DNA of 37,753 nucleotides from the IMG/VR virus record IMGVR_UViG_3300021959_000145, positions 1 through 37,753 of that record, one strand, 5' to 3'. Shown here piece after piece: positions 28,762 to 36,918 of this stretch (positions within the stretch are counted from its first letter, which is position 1; every line of letters starts with the position of its first letter). The position numbers and the translations under genes are program-made. Below the pieces are notes generated by a model. The model had not been told where the DNA came from. It saw only the letters and a program-made list of their open reading frames with translations, and made no database searches. The stretch is from a virus.

Positions 28762-30060
28762 ATGGGTTTATTTAGTTTCGGAAAAAACAAATCAAAGAGC
28801 AGTTCAAATAGCTCCTCAAATACATATGTTGATCCGACTCAACAGCCGTACCGTCAAGACTTAATGCGCCAAGCGCAAGATCTTAACTCTGGCGGTATGC
28901 CTGTCGAGGGCGTGGCGGGTATCAACAACAACCTGCGCACAACGCTCAATGATCAGTACGCTGGCGGCAATATGATAGCCAACGCTGGAGGTGCGATGGG
29001 CCAATTTGGTAATGGCATGGCCCGTCAAGGATACGGCGGTGCAATGAACTACGCCAACCGCGCTATGGGTAGTGGGCCAATGCGAGGAGCGGGATTCGCA
29101 TTTGGTGCGGGTAACCAATACGCCAGTGGCGCTCAGGGTTTTGATGCCGCGCAGGGCGGCGGCGCAAACTTTGGAATGGCTAACAACATGGGCAACAGCG
29201 CGTCTACCGCTGGCCCAGCCAGTATGAACTCCGCCGTAAACCAAGGTTTTGATCAAAGCAACTTGAGCAACTACATCAACAACGATGTGTTGCAGGGGCA
29301 GATCGATGCCTCAACAAGAGATATCACGCGCAACCTTAACGAAAACCAGTTAACAGGTAATGCGTCAACCGCTGCCGCGTCAGGCAACAGCGGTTCAAGC
29401 CGAAGGGCTGTGATGGATGCGATAGCAGCCCGTGGCGCTAACGACAGATCGGCGGACATCGCCTCCAACATGCGCGGCAATGCATATAACCAAGCGTTGG
29501 GAATTGAGGCTGGGCGTGCAAGCCAGAACGCTGGATTCCAGCAAGGGGCAAATCAGGCTAACGCTAATTTTATGCAAAACGCTAATCAGTTCAACGCTGG
29601 GCAGCAGAACCAGTTGAGGTCGCAGGGTTTCACGATGGGTGCAAACCAGTTGCAGAACAACCTTAGTCGGCAGCAGCAAGCTGATCAGTATAACGCAGGG
29701 CAATTCAATCAAGCCCGTCAGTTCGGAACCGGCGTAGGTCAAGGGGCGTTCAACGCTAACACCTCAAACAACCAGTTTGGCGCGGACATGGCCTTCAGAG
29801 GTGGCGCAGCGGGTGTGGGTATGCAGCAAACAGGGGCCAACATGATTGGCTCTGGGTTAGATAGAGCGCAAGCGTCAGGCCAGTATGGTCGCGACTACGA
29901 GCAGCAGCTTTTTAATCAGCAATACCGTCAACAGATGGCACCGTACAATTCGTTGAACTTCTACAACCAAATTGTGGGAGCGCCTAATAACCTGTCATCA
30001 GCAACCAGCAGTAGCACGGGTAAGAGCAGCGGTATGAATGTCGGCTTCGGCTTTAAATAG
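28762..30060 (+). CDS. Putative internal virion protein, Gly/Asn/Gln-rich
   Basis: A 432-residue protein of low complexity: N, Q, G and A dominate (QGGGANFGMANNMGNSAS; NQLQNNLSRQQQADQYNAGQ) with long helical stretches and no hydrophobic membrane segment. It starts MGLFSFGKNKSKSSSNSSSN. Proteins of this composition, upstream of two larger proteins and behind the nozzle gene, resemble the ejection/internal proteins of podoviruses that leave the capsid with the DNA. No enzymatic motif seen. The assignment rests on position and composition. Confidence 0.75.
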   Translation: MGLFSFGKNKSKSSSNSSSNTYVDPTQQPYRQDLMRQAQDLNSGGMPVEGVAGINNNLRTTLNDQYAGGNMIANAGGAMGQFGNGMARQGYGGAMNYANRAMGSGPMRGAGFAFGAGNQYASGAQGFDAAQGGGANFGMANNMGNSASTAGPASMNSAVNQGFDQSNLSNYINNDVLQGQIDASTRDITRNLNENQLTGNASTAAASGNSGSSRRAVMDAIAARGANDRSADIASNMRGNAYNQALGIEAGRASQNAGFQQGANQANANFMQNANQFNAGQQNQLRSQGFTMGANQLQNNLSRQQQADQYNAGQFNQARQFGTGVGQGAFNANTSNNQFGADMAFRGGAAGVGMQQTGANMIGSGLDRAQASGQYGRDYEQQLFNQQYRQQMAPYNSLNFYNQIVGAPNNLSSATSSSTGKSSGMNVGFGFK

Positions 30061-30071
30061 AGAGAAAAATA

Positions 30072-31664
30072 ATGGGAATATTTAGCTACATAGCTGACAG
30101 CTTCACTAACCGTGGCGCGTTGGATCTTGTTTCCTCGAAAGATGCTGAGAACATTGCCAACTCTCAGTTCTTGGCGGAGAACAAGCCAATAACGCAGGCG
30201 TATACGCCGCAGGCTAAAAACTTGGTGGCGCAAGAGTTTGCGGAACAAACTATGACGGCTTTGCCCCGCACCCAAACAATGCTTCCTCCAGAAGGGGGCG
30301 TAGGTGCGCCTACAACAGAGTACGGCCCTCAAACATATCGCGATCCAGCGGCTGCAACCCGTCAGTATAATGAAAGATTGATTGCTCAAGAGCGTGCTAG
30401 AGAGACAGCGAGAGCGCAGGAGCAATTAAGAGATCCAATGTTCCGATTCAGAGACACCGTGACCGATGTGGCTCGAAACACCATCGGCTTGCCATTCAAT
30501 ATTCTGTCAGGGGGGCAGGCTTTTAACAACGACCCTAGCCGCGAAGCGCAGTCACGCCATGAGCAGCGCCTAAAAGAACTCGATTCGCTTAACGGAGAAA
30601 ACGCGAATTTGTATGACGCGGCGAAGGATAGTCGGTTTACGGCTTTAGAGAACTTGAGTAACCAGCGTTATGTGGCTTCTACTAACCGTACTAATGCAAA
30701 CGCGCAAACCAACCTGTTCAAAAGCAACAATCCTGATTTTTACACTGTTGAGTCACAAGCTGCGGCGCAGCGACTTGCCGAGCTAGGTGCTCCTCTGTCA
30801 GAGCAACGCGCTGCGCTAGTGACTAGAGATAAATATAGAGAAGTAACAGATACTAATGGTCGTGTGGCTTTGTATAACAAAGAAACCGGAGAGTTTGTTG
30901 GTTACAAGTTTGATTTCAACAATGAGCTAAAGCAAAAGGAAATACTGGCTGTGTCTAAAAACTACACCGCAGCACAAGGTGTGTACCACGCAGACAGACC
31001 CCGTATGCAAAGAACAATACGAAGTTTTTCTAGCAAAAGAGATGATGTTGAGAGAGAAGTGAAAGAGGTTATGAGCCTGTTGGAAGGATCAACCCGCGCA
31101 ATCGACGGTGTTTTGCAGTACATCCCAGGAACTGATGAAAAGACAATACAAGGCAAGTTAGAAATGCTTGTGGCAAACATCGGTTTTGCCGAAATACAGA
31201 AGATGCGAGAGCAATCCAAAAGTGGCGGTGCTTTAGGTCAGGTGACTGAAAAAGAACTTGCTTTTTTACAAGCAGTTTTGAATAGACTTTCACTGTTCGA
31301 TAAGCCAGAAATTTTGCGAGAGAATCTAGGAATTGTTTTAGAAAGTTATGACGAATCTGTCTCTTCTTTGGAATATAACCTCTCAGAAATGGACGGTTTA
31401 TACGGAAGTAGCTCGACCAATCGTAAGATATTCAACCCGAACATAGCCTATGACGGAAACACTGCGTTTGAAGCTTTGTTAGGAGATCCTAAACCCCTAG
31501 AAGTTGCTAGCAACAATGCAGGGCCGCAAAGCGGTGCGCTCACCGAACAACCACAAACGAATCTGACAGCACCGCCTTTAAGTTCTGGAGAGCAAGCTGA
31601 ACTGGATGACATAAATGCGCAGATAGAAGCGTTAAGCACTTCAAATCCAAAGGGGCTGAACTAA
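30072..31664 (+). CDS. Putative internal virion (ejection) protein
   Basis: A 530-residue mainly helical protein (MGIFSYIADSFTNRGALDLV; RYNERLIAQ-type charged helices; EVKEVMSLLEGSTRAIDGVL; YNLSEMDGLYGSSSTNRKIF). Charged and polar throughout, no signal peptide or obvious enzyme motif, with a Pro-rich disordered C terminus. It lies second in the three-gene set after the nozzle. It likely travels with the DNA during ejection, by analogy with podovirus internal proteins. It ends immediately before the next ATG. Confidence 0.72.
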   Translation: MGIFSYIADSFTNRGALDLVSSKDAENIANSQFLAENKPITQAYTPQAKNLVAQEFAEQTMTALPRTQTMLPPEGGVGAPTTEYGPQTYRDPAAATRQYNERLIAQERARETARAQEQLRDPMFRFRDTVTDVARNTIGLPFNILSGGQAFNNDPSREAQSRHEQRLKELDSLNGENANLYDAAKDSRFTALENLSNQRYVASTNRTNANAQTNLFKSNNPDFYTVESQAAAQRLAELGAPLSEQRAALVTRDKYREVTDTNGRVALYNKETGEFVGYKFDFNNELKQKEILAVSKNYTAAQGVYHADRPRMQRTIRSFSSKRDDVEREVKEVMSLLEGSTRAIDGVLQYIPGTDEKTIQGKLEMLVANIGFAEIQKMREQSKSGGALGQVTEKELAFLQAVLNRLSLFDKPEILRENLGIVLESYDESVSSLEYNLSEMDGLYGSSSTNRKIFNPNIAYDGNTAFEALLGDPKPLEVASNNAGPQSGALTEQPQTNLTAPPLSSGEQAELDDINAQIEALSTSNPKGLN

Positions 31665-33221
31665 ATGGACACTGAAGAGTTAAAACTGCGGCACAGAAAA
31701 GCACAGTTAACAGGCAACCCTGCCGACGAGCTAAAGTTTGGTCGGATGCTGCTTGAATCGCAAAAAAATGTTGCTGCTGCTAACGAAGGCGTGGATTTTG
31801 ACCTAGGCACAATGGTTAGCAACATACCGTCAAGCCTCTACAATGTAGCTTCTGATACGGCTCAAGCTGTAATGAATCCAATAGACACACTTTATGCTGC
31901 GGGTTCTTTGGCTAAGAGCGGTTTGCACAATGCTGCTCAAGAAGTTAACGAGTTTATTGGGCCAGAAACAACGGCTGCTATAAACAGATTTGGCAATGCT
32001 ATTGGTTTGCAAGAAAGGCCCACTACCGTAGAAGGGTTAGAGGGTTATCAAATTGAAGGGCAAGGCGAAGGTGAAGCGTTTGCCGGTGCGCTTGATGACC
32101 GATACGGTTCTGTTGATAGCGCCAAAACAACATTGATGGAAGACCCTGCGGGAATGCTGCTTGATGTAGCCAGTTTGGTTTCAGGAGCCGGTGCGGGAGT
32201 TAAAGCTGGCTTAAAATCCGCTGGATTAGACACACAATTAGCAGACTCTGTTATGAATGCCGGTGCCAGTTTATCCCCGTTAAGCGGTTCAGTCCGAAGA
32301 CCAACAGCGGTTGTGGAGGAGCTTATGGGTCAGCCTTTGTCGCGTAAGCTATACCAAAGCGCGATGAAGCCAAGCACGACTTTGCCTGAAGCAGAAAGGG
32401 CTAGACTGCTTGACGCTGGATTAGACCTTGGTGCCACACCAACAAAAAGAAGTTTAGAAAAGGTGCAAGGTAAGAAAGAAAAGCTAGGCGCGGCTATTGG
32501 TGCGGCAGAAGGCGCGTTGACTCAGAAAGACGTTGAAATACCCTCAAACAAACTATTTACCTATGTCGATGAGGTGGAAAGAGATTTCGTTCCTCTCAAC
32601 CCTAACGCTAAAAGCAACATGGCAAAAATTGATAAAGTTGTCGAGGATATGAGGGACGGCATTTTCTTTGCCGGTGGTCGGCTTACGCCTCAAGACGTAG
32701 CAAAAATAAAAAGAAACATCTATCAGACTGTGAGCTACGACAAAAAGCTGGGCGACAACAGAAAAATAGACGATGTACAAGAAGCCACTTTAAAAGCCAT
32801 AGCGAAGGCAGCTAAAGAGCAGTTAGAAATACTCGACCCTCAACTGGCTCAAATTAACGCTGCCTATGGAAAGGTTTCTGAAGTGCAACGGAAAATACAA
32901 AACCCAGCCGCCTCCAGAATTGGGAACAGAGACTTAGTTGGAATCGGCGCTCCAATCAAAACAGCCGCAGGCGCGGCGAGTGGGGGTGGTGTAGGGGCGG
33001 CAATCGGTTTAGCTCAAGGAATTATAGATGCGCCAACTGTAAAATCTAATTTAGCAATACTTACAAACCGAACAGGAAAACTTCTTCGCGACCCAACGTA
33101 CCAAAAGTTGGAAATTGCTGCGGGGCAGGGCGGACGGCTTGAAGAAGAAGCGTTGAGCCAGTTTGATAAAGATATGAACGCCCTGATGGGCGGCGTGTTA
33201 GACACAAGGAAGGTCAAGTAA
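31665..33221 (+). CDS. Putative internal virion (ejection) protein
   Basis: A 518-residue helical protein with small-residue-rich amphipathic segments that could insert into a membrane during ejection (AAGAASGGGVGAAIGLAQGI near residues 430-450; LLDVASLVSGAGAGVKAGL near 160). The N terminus is charged (MDTEELKLRHRKAQLTGNPA). Its C-terminal tail (SQFDKDMNALMGGVLDTRK) is closely similar to the tail of the next gene's product. Stop and next ATG overlap by one base. No lytic transglycosylase motif was seen. Confidence 0.72.
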   Translation: MDTEELKLRHRKAQLTGNPADELKFGRMLLESQKNVAAANEGVDFDLGTMVSNIPSSLYNVASDTAQAVMNPIDTLYAAGSLAKSGLHNAAQEVNEFIGPETTAAINRFGNAIGLQERPTTVEGLEGYQIEGQGEGEAFAGALDDRYGSVDSAKTTLMEDPAGMLLDVASLVSGAGAGVKAGLKSAGLDTQLADSVMNAGASLSPLSGSVRRPTAVVEELMGQPLSRKLYQSAMKPSTTLPEAERARLLDAGLDLGATPTKRSLEKVQGKKEKLGAAIGAAEGALTQKDVEIPSNKLFTYVDEVERDFVPLNPNAKSNMAKIDKVVEDMRDGIFFAGGRLTPQDVAKIKRNIYQTVSYDKKLGDNRKIDDVQEATLKAIAKAAKEQLEILDPQLAQINAAYGKVSEVQRKIQNPAASRIGNRDLVGIGAPIKTAAGAASGGGVGAAIGLAQGIIDAPTVKSNLAILTNRTGKLLRDPTYQKLEIAAGQGGRLEEEALSQFDKDMNALMGGVLDTRKVK

Positions 33222-33703
33222 TGGGACTACTAGATAGCGTAATGGGCAGGGCTTCTAAGGCTTTTAGCGTTTTAGGTGGCGGTGAGCAGGGCGGCACTGC
33301 AAACATGCTAAGTGATTTAGATAAGCAGTACGGAACCAGCGTGCTAGGTTTTATCAACAACCCAGCAACAGCTACGCCTACTGGCATGGTTGACAGCGGG
33401 TCATTGCTAAAGCAGATCAATCAGTCGGCGGGTGTGCAGGACGCATCCGGTATGTTATCTGGCGGTCTGCCTTCTCTGGCTACGCCGCCACCTCCCCAAT
33501 CTATGACTAGTGTTGACCCCAGAAAGGCAATGGGCGGCGGCTCTTTAGAAGAAGAACCGCAACCCTTTTACGGAGAGCTAGGGCGGCAGATGTTGGATGA
33601 CTATGCCAACTTAGCAGACCCCAATGACTCAAACCTGAGCCAATACGAAAGAGACATGAACGCAATACGAAGCGGGATGCTCGATTCTAACGTAGTCAGA
33701 TAG
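33221..33703 (+). CDS. Small virion protein sharing a C-terminal tail with its neighbour
   Basis: A 160-residue protein beginning MGLLDSVMGRASKAFSVLGG, Gly/Ser-rich and mostly disordered in the middle (PSLATPPPPQSMTSVDPRKA). It ends LSQYERDMNAIRSGMLDSNV. That tail parallels the upstream protein's C terminus (Q-F/Y-x-x-DMNA-x-x-x-G-x-LD). Probably an internal or tail-associated virion protein. Family not recognised. Confidence 0.7.
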   Translation: MGLLDSVMGRASKAFSVLGGGEQGGTANMLSDLDKQYGTSVLGFINNPATATPTGMVDSGSLLKQINQSAGVQDASGMLSGGLPSLATPPPPQSMTSVDPRKAMGGGSLEEEPQPFYGELGRQMLDDYANLADPNDSNLSQYERDMNAIRSGMLDSNVVR

Positions 33704-33707
33704 TCAG

Positions 33708-34148
33708 ATGATTATTGAAGCCGTAGCGGCGGTAACTGCGGCCTGTAAGGCATTGGAAATGGCTGCCGGTGCCGCGTCAAATATTGAATCACTAGGAGCT
33801 TACATTGGGCGATTAGGGGAGTCGGAATTTGACCTCCAACGGGCAAAGAACAGCAAGAACTTATCCGAATCGGAAAGCATGAAAATTGTTATGGCTGAAG
33901 AGCAACTGCGCCAAAGCCGAGCAGCTATCCGTCAAGTCTTTGAGGCGACACACAGACTTGATCTTTGGAATGAGATACAGGTTAAGACCGCTGAAGCGAG
34001 AAAGAATCGACAAAAAGAAGTGAAGCGGCTTGAGGCTTTGAGGCGTAAAAAACGAAAACAAATAATTCAAATTTTAATAGTTGCGGCCCTGTGCCTTGGC
34101 TTAGTCCCTCTGGCTATTGGCTTGGTGCTTTGGTGGGTCAAAGGATAG
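33708..34148 (+). CDS. Small protein with C-terminal membrane anchor
   Basis: A 146-residue protein: an Ala-rich N terminus (IIEAVAAVTAACKALEMAAG), then a long charged helical region (VKTAEARKNRQKEVKRLEAL), a very basic stretch (RRKKRKQ), and a final membrane segment (IIQILIVAALCLGLVPLAIG, LVLWWVKG). Similar tail-anchored proteins occur at this place in marine podoviruses. It may act in lysis or ejection. No SD stands out beyond AGTCAG before the ATG. Confidence 0.7.
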   Translation: MIIEAVAAVTAACKALEMAAGAASNIESLGAYIGRLGESEFDLQRAKNSKNLSESESMKIVMAEEQLRQSRAAIRQVFEATHRLDLWNEIQVKTAEARKNRQKEVKRLEALRRKKRKQIIQILIVAALCLGLVPLAIGLVLWWVKG

Positions 34149-34156
34149 GAGTACAA

Positions 34157-34414
34157 ATGCCAACACCGCGTAAAGGGAAAGCAAAAGTTAAAGTTACAGC
34201 TTCTGGAAAGAAGGTGTCTTACGGTCAGGCCGGTAAGGCTAAAGGGGGCGGCTCCAGAGTGAAGCCTGGGACTAGCAAAGGTGACTCTTACTGCGCCCGT
34301 AGTCTTGGAATCAAAAAGCGTTTGCCTAAGAAGAAAGCAAACGATCCGAACACACCAAACAATTTATCACGCAAACGCTGGAAATGCGCTGGCGCTAAAT
34401 CAAGGAGAAAATAA
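34157..34414 (+). CDS. Small basic phage protein with CxxxxxxxxK pattern
   Basis: An 85-residue strongly basic protein. ATG 34157 follows GGAGTACAA, preferred over a longer in-frame start inside the previous gene. It reads MPTPRKGKAKVKVTASGKKV, GQAGKAKGGGSRVKPGTSKG, then the conserved-looking YCARSLGIKKRLPKK and NNLSRKRWKCAGAKSRRK. The YCARSxGI segment recurs in short late proteins of marine phages. It may be a DNA-condensing or structural protein. Its stop overlaps the next ATG by one base. Confidence 0.75.
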   Translation: MPTPRKGKAKVKVTASGKKVSYGQAGKAKGGGSRVKPGTSKGDSYCARSLGIKKRLPKKKANDPNTPNNLSRKRWKCAGAKSRRK

Positions 34415-34581
34415 TGCCTGCAAAGCGAAAAGGACTTTATGCTAACATCGCTGCAAAGAAGAAAAGGATTGCCGCTGGATCGAAAGAAAAAATGCGGAGC
34501 AAGGGCAGTAAAGGAGCGCCTTCAGATTCTGACTTCAAAGCTGCCGCAAAGACGGCAAAGAAGAAAAAATCAAAAAAATGA
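34414..34581 (+). CDS. Small Lys-rich phage protein (DUF6321-like)
   Basis: A 55-residue very basic protein with AAGGAG seven bases upstream: MPAKRKGLYANIAAKKKRIA, AGSKEKMRSKGSKGAPSDSD, ending in a Lys-rich tail. The pattern GLYANIxAKxxRIxAGSxEKMRxxGxKGAPxxxxF is familiar from many phage and marine viral genomes; I associate it with DUF6321. Function unknown. It is the last gene of the late block. Confidence 0.78.
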   Translation: MPAKRKGLYANIAAKKKRIAAGSKEKMRSKGSKGAPSDSDFKAAAKTAKKKKSKK

Positions 34582-34724
34582 ACCAAGAATGAACCAATCG
34601 GCTCTAAGTCATTGTTTTGTATGACCTATCATTTTATCCATCATCCCCCACAATACATAATAATTGATAATAATCAATAACTTAACGTAACAGTGGGGTT
34701 GCACCAGTGGTGCAATTCCCGTTG

Positions 34725-34739
34725 TCAATTAACGATTGA
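34725..34739. promoter_or_regulatory. Degenerate dyad TCAAT-N5-ATTGA upstream of integrase
   Basis: TCAAT-TAACG-ATTGA keeps the spacing of the TCAAC-N5-GTTGA sites but has T/A in place of the inner C/G of each arm. It is 44 bases before the integrase ATG. Confidence 0.35.
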
Positions 34740-34761
34740 CCCTTTACACTAATGCTCAACA

Positions 34762-34782
34762 TGTACCAAAGGGTGTACCAAA
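34762..34782 (+). repeat. Direct repeats TGTACCAAA before integrase
   Basis: Two exact copies with a 12-base period (34762-34770, 34774-34782) end at the base before the integrase ATG. They may be integrase or excisionase arm sites; no SD sequence is visible there instead. Confidence 0.7.
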
Positions 34783-35841
34783 ATGGGCAGTATTAATAAG
34801 CACGGAAAAGGCTACAGAGTTCTGATTCGCAGAGTTGGAATAGACACAATCTCAGAGAGTGGATTTCTTAAAAAGTCTGAGGCTGAAGCTAGAATGAAAG
34901 AAATAGAATTAGCACTATATAAAGGCACTTGGTTTGAGGACACTTCAAACCTCGGAGTGTTGATCACCACTTATTTAGAAGAATACGGCCCTTTCCGTAG
35001 AGATAAGGTGGGTCACCTTAAAGGTGTAAAGGAGGAACTGGGGCATCTAAACCTTAGCGAGTTAACGTCTCCAATAATAATTAAGTTTGCCAAAAAGCGC
35101 GGGGAGAAAGTTCACCCCAGCACAGTGCAAAAAGACATGCTCTACTTAGGTAGTTTACTAAAAGCTGCTGAAGCGGCGTATGACTGCACACCTAAACTGG
35201 ACGAATTCAGAAAAGCTTCTCACTTCCTGAGATCGATGCGGATCGTGTCAGAAAGTGATGAGCGAGAGGTCAGGATGACCGATGCAGAAATTGACAGGGT
35301 TATCAGCAGCGCCAGCACTAAGATGCCGTTTGAGGACATTGTCAAGTTTGCTGTGCTGTCAGCGATGCGCCGTGGCGAAATACTCGACATGACTTGGGAT
35401 GAGTTAGGCGACGATGGTCGGACAATCGGTCTGTGGAGGAAGTGCCCAAAAAAAGGTAAGCGGTATGTCCGCGTACCTTTGCAAGAGGATGCCGCTAAGA
35501 TTGTCCAAAGGCAAGAGAGAACCAGTGCTAGGATATTTCCGTATCGCGATGAGACATTGAGCAATCGTTGGAGAGCGGCGGCTAAAAAAGCTGGTTTGCA
35601 AGTGCGCTTTCACGATTTGCGGCATGAGGGTATCAGCCGCTTGTTTGAGCTTGGCTACGACATAATGCGCGTACAGCTTTTTTCTGGTCACCGAGACTTG
35701 AACATGCTCAAGAGATACACGCACCTGAACGCTGATAAGGTAGTAGCAGCTATGGACGCTGAGTCGAACAGTGATCTATCAGTCGAGCTAAGTACCATTG
35801 CGCCTTCTGAAGATCCTGCACCACTTGACCTTTATGTCTGA
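34783..35841 (+). CDS. int: Tyrosine integrase
   Basis: A 352-residue phage tyrosine recombinase. The N-terminal arm-binding domain (INKHGKGYRVLIRRVG; FLKKSEAEARMKEIELALYK) precedes a core-binding SAM-like domain. The catalytic domain shows Arg196 (SAMRRGEILDMTW), Lys226 (KKGKRYVRVPL), His277-x-x-Arg280 (FHDLRHEGIS), His303 (LFSGHRDL) and the nucleophile Tyr312 (LKRYTHL). All catalytic positions are present. It integrates the phage at attP, probably within the repeat-rich region just upstream. No SD. Its last 92 bases overlap the 3' end of the opposite-strand DUF3310 gene. Confidence 0.95.
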   Translation: MGSINKHGKGYRVLIRRVGIDTISESGFLKKSEAEARMKEIELALYKGTWFEDTSNLGVLITTYLEEYGPFRRDKVGHLKGVKEELGHLNLSELTSPIIIKFAKKRGEKVHPSTVQKDMLYLGSLLKAAEAAYDCTPKLDEFRKASHFLRSMRIVSESDEREVRMTDAEIDRVISSASTKMPFEDIVKFAVLSAMRRGEILDMTWDELGDDGRTIGLWRKCPKKGKRYVRVPLQEDAAKIVQRQERTSARIFPYRDETLSNRWRAAAKKAGLQVRFHDLRHEGISRLFELGYDIMRVQLFSGHRDLNMLKRYTHLNADKVVAAMDAESNSDLSVELSTIAPSEDPAPLDLYV

Positions 35842-36007
35842 AGCGGTGCATGTACTTCTTTACGTTACCTTCAAGGTAAAAAGAATACCCGTCACCTAAA
35901 TTGTCTTCTAAATAATTTATGCATTCGATCTCCCCTTGGTTATAGTGCGGAGGTCGATTTACATTGTCTTGCTTTGCGTTTGCCCATTCAGTCATATCAT
36001 CTACCAT
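35750..36007 (-). CDS. DUF3310 protein
   Basis: About 85 residues. The family signature is clear: DNVNRPPHYNQGEIECINYL, then YFxEGNVKKYMHR-like (SFYLEGNVKKYMHRFRHKGQ) and DLQKAQWYLARLI. DUF3310 proteins are small phage proteins sometimes labelled nucleotide-kinase-like, but no activity is established to my knowledge. ATG 36007 was preferred over a TTG at 36019; another ATG lies at 35995. It is the last gene of the leftward operon and converges on, and overlaps, the integrase gene. A dyad copy lies 28 bases before its start. Confidence 0.85.
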   Translation of the reverse strand: MVDDMTEWANAKQDNVNRPPHYNQGEIECINYLEDNLGDGYSFYLEGNVKKYMHRFRHKGQVVQDLQKAQWYLARLIDHCSTQRP

Positions 36008-36034
36008 AAAGTAACTCAATTTAATGTTGTGCGA

Positions 36035-36049
36035 ACAACATCATGTTGT
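36035..36049. promoter_or_regulatory. Dyad operator candidate ACAAC-N5-GTTGT (site 4)
   Basis: ACAACAT-C-ATGTTGT is a perfect 15-bp inverted repeat between the small HTH gene and DUF3310. A second overlapping repeat, ATGTTGT-GCGA-ACAACAT (36024-36041), shares one arm, so three half-sites lie about 10 bases apart on one face of the helix. Confidence 0.6.
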
Positions 36050-36241
36050 AATATTTTGCAATCCTTCAAGCCGTCGAGCTTCAAAAAATGTCTCCACAAC
36101 AATTTTATCAGCGACTCTTTGTCTGCCAAGTCGGTATGTGGGTACGGGAAACTCAGATCGTGAGATCGAGTTCATCAAAGCGCCTTTGCTGATACCGAAA
36201 AGATCGGCTAACTCGACGGATGTTAGGTACGGTTTGTCCAT
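36041..36241 (-). CDS. Small HTH protein, excisionase/AlpA-like
   Basis: A 66-residue DNA-binding protein: MDKPYLTSVELADLFGISKG, ALMNSISRSEFPVPTYRLGR, then QRVADKIVVETFFEARRLEG. The layout (short HTH, a wing-like RLGRQRVADK) matches MerR/AlpA-type excisionase-like proteins. It starts two bases after the CI-like gene's stop, with GGAG in front. It could be the excisionase for the nearby integrase or a second regulator of the dyad sites; its own 3' end overlaps one of them. Confidence 0.75.
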   Translation of the reverse strand: MDKPYLTSVELADLFGISKGALMNSISRSEFPVPTYRLGRQRVADKIVVETFFEARRLEGLQNITT

Positions 36242-36243
36242 TG

Positions 36244-36894
36244 TTACTCCAAATAAAACGGTATTTTGGTGTCGCCAACAAGATACTTTCTTTTTGACGG
36301 GTTGGTTATTTTCAGCACAGACATACTGCCTTTCTTTTTAGATTCAGATTCCCACATTTCAGGTTTAACAATCAAAAAATCAAACGACAAGCTGCTGCTT
36401 TGTGTCTTCACTGCAACAATAGAAGTGCTTAAAGAAAGGCTGCTTGATGGAAACCGAACGAACATATGTTCTTCAGCAGACTCGACTGCGCGTACTGTAA
36501 ATTGATTCTGCTCTCCGCCGCGAATGCTAACTACGTCTGTGTCACTGTCGCTTTGTTCAAAAGCTGCGCTGTATCCTTGTTCTAGCATAAAAGCCATAAA
36601 AGCGTAAACGGCGGAGTCCTGCCGTTGCGCAGCCACTTTTTTTATTTCTATTTCCCCGTGCTCTGTTCCCATCATCAGCCAAAGGTAATCAACCTTCAGC
36701 AGCTTCGCTAACTTTCGAGCAGTTGGGCTTTTTGGCTTACTCTCTCCGTAAAACCATTTTCTGACAGCTTCTTGGCTAACCCCAAGATTTTGCGCCAAAA
36801 AAGTTTGTTGCCCTCTGTTAAAAGGGGGGATGTCTGGGTTGTCCAAACACGCTTTCGCAAATCTATCTTTAAATTCTTTCAAAACGCTACCCAA
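36244..36894 (-). CDS. CI-like phage repressor without a visible S24 peptidase domain
   Basis: A 216-residue transcription regulator. The N-terminal XRE-type HTH lies at about residues 28-68 (GQQTFLAQNLGVSQEAVRKW, ARKLAKLLKVDYLWLMMG), typical of phage CI-type repressors. The remainder (AVYAFMAFMLEQGYSAAFEQ; FTVRAVESAEEHMFVRFP; VKTQSSSLSFDFLIVKPEMW) is beta-rich but lacks the Ala-Gly cleavage site and Ser-Lys dyad I would expect of an S24 repressor. Induction may therefore not be by RecA-stimulated self-cleavage. TTG 36894 is the only reasonable start. It follows the helicase gene by 33 bases and has a promoter-like sequence in the helicase 3' end. Confidence 0.82.
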   Translation of the reverse strand: MGSVLKEFKDRFAKACLDNPDIPPFNRGQQTFLAQNLGVSQEAVRKWFYGESKPKSPTARKLAKLLKVDYLWLMMGTEHGEIEIKKVAAQRQDSAVYAFMAFMLEQGYSAAFEQSDSDTDVVSIRGGEQNQFTVRAVESAEEHMFVRFPSSSLSLSTSIVAVKTQSSSLSFDFLIVKPEMWESESKKKGSMSVLKITNPSKRKYLVGDTKIPFYLE

Positions 36895-36918
36895 GGCAAA
36901 ATATCCAATCAGGAATGT

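Larger units (their letters stand above)
34582..34782. other. Intergenic region before integrase, attP candidate
   Basis: About 200 AT-rich bases rich in symmetrical elements: ATTGAT-AATA-ATCAAT (34663-34678), a perfect 17-bp palindrome centred at 34707 (34699-34715, TTGCACCA/TGGTGCAA), GTCAAT-N5-ATTGAC (34724-34740) and two copies of TGTACCAAA (34762-34770, 34774-34782). Integrase arm- and core-type sites are expected in such a place. No tRNA gene fragment was recognised. Confidence 0.5.

Noticed and set aside
34699-34715. Fragment of a tRNA 3' end in the attP candidate
   Set aside because: GCACCA is present, but it is part of a perfect palindrome and the neighbouring bases do not match a T-arm.
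35936-36341. Plus-strand frames across the DUF3310/HTH/repressor region
   Set aside because: They are antisense to three convincing genes and contain hydrophobic or Cys-rich nonsense-like sequence without an SD.
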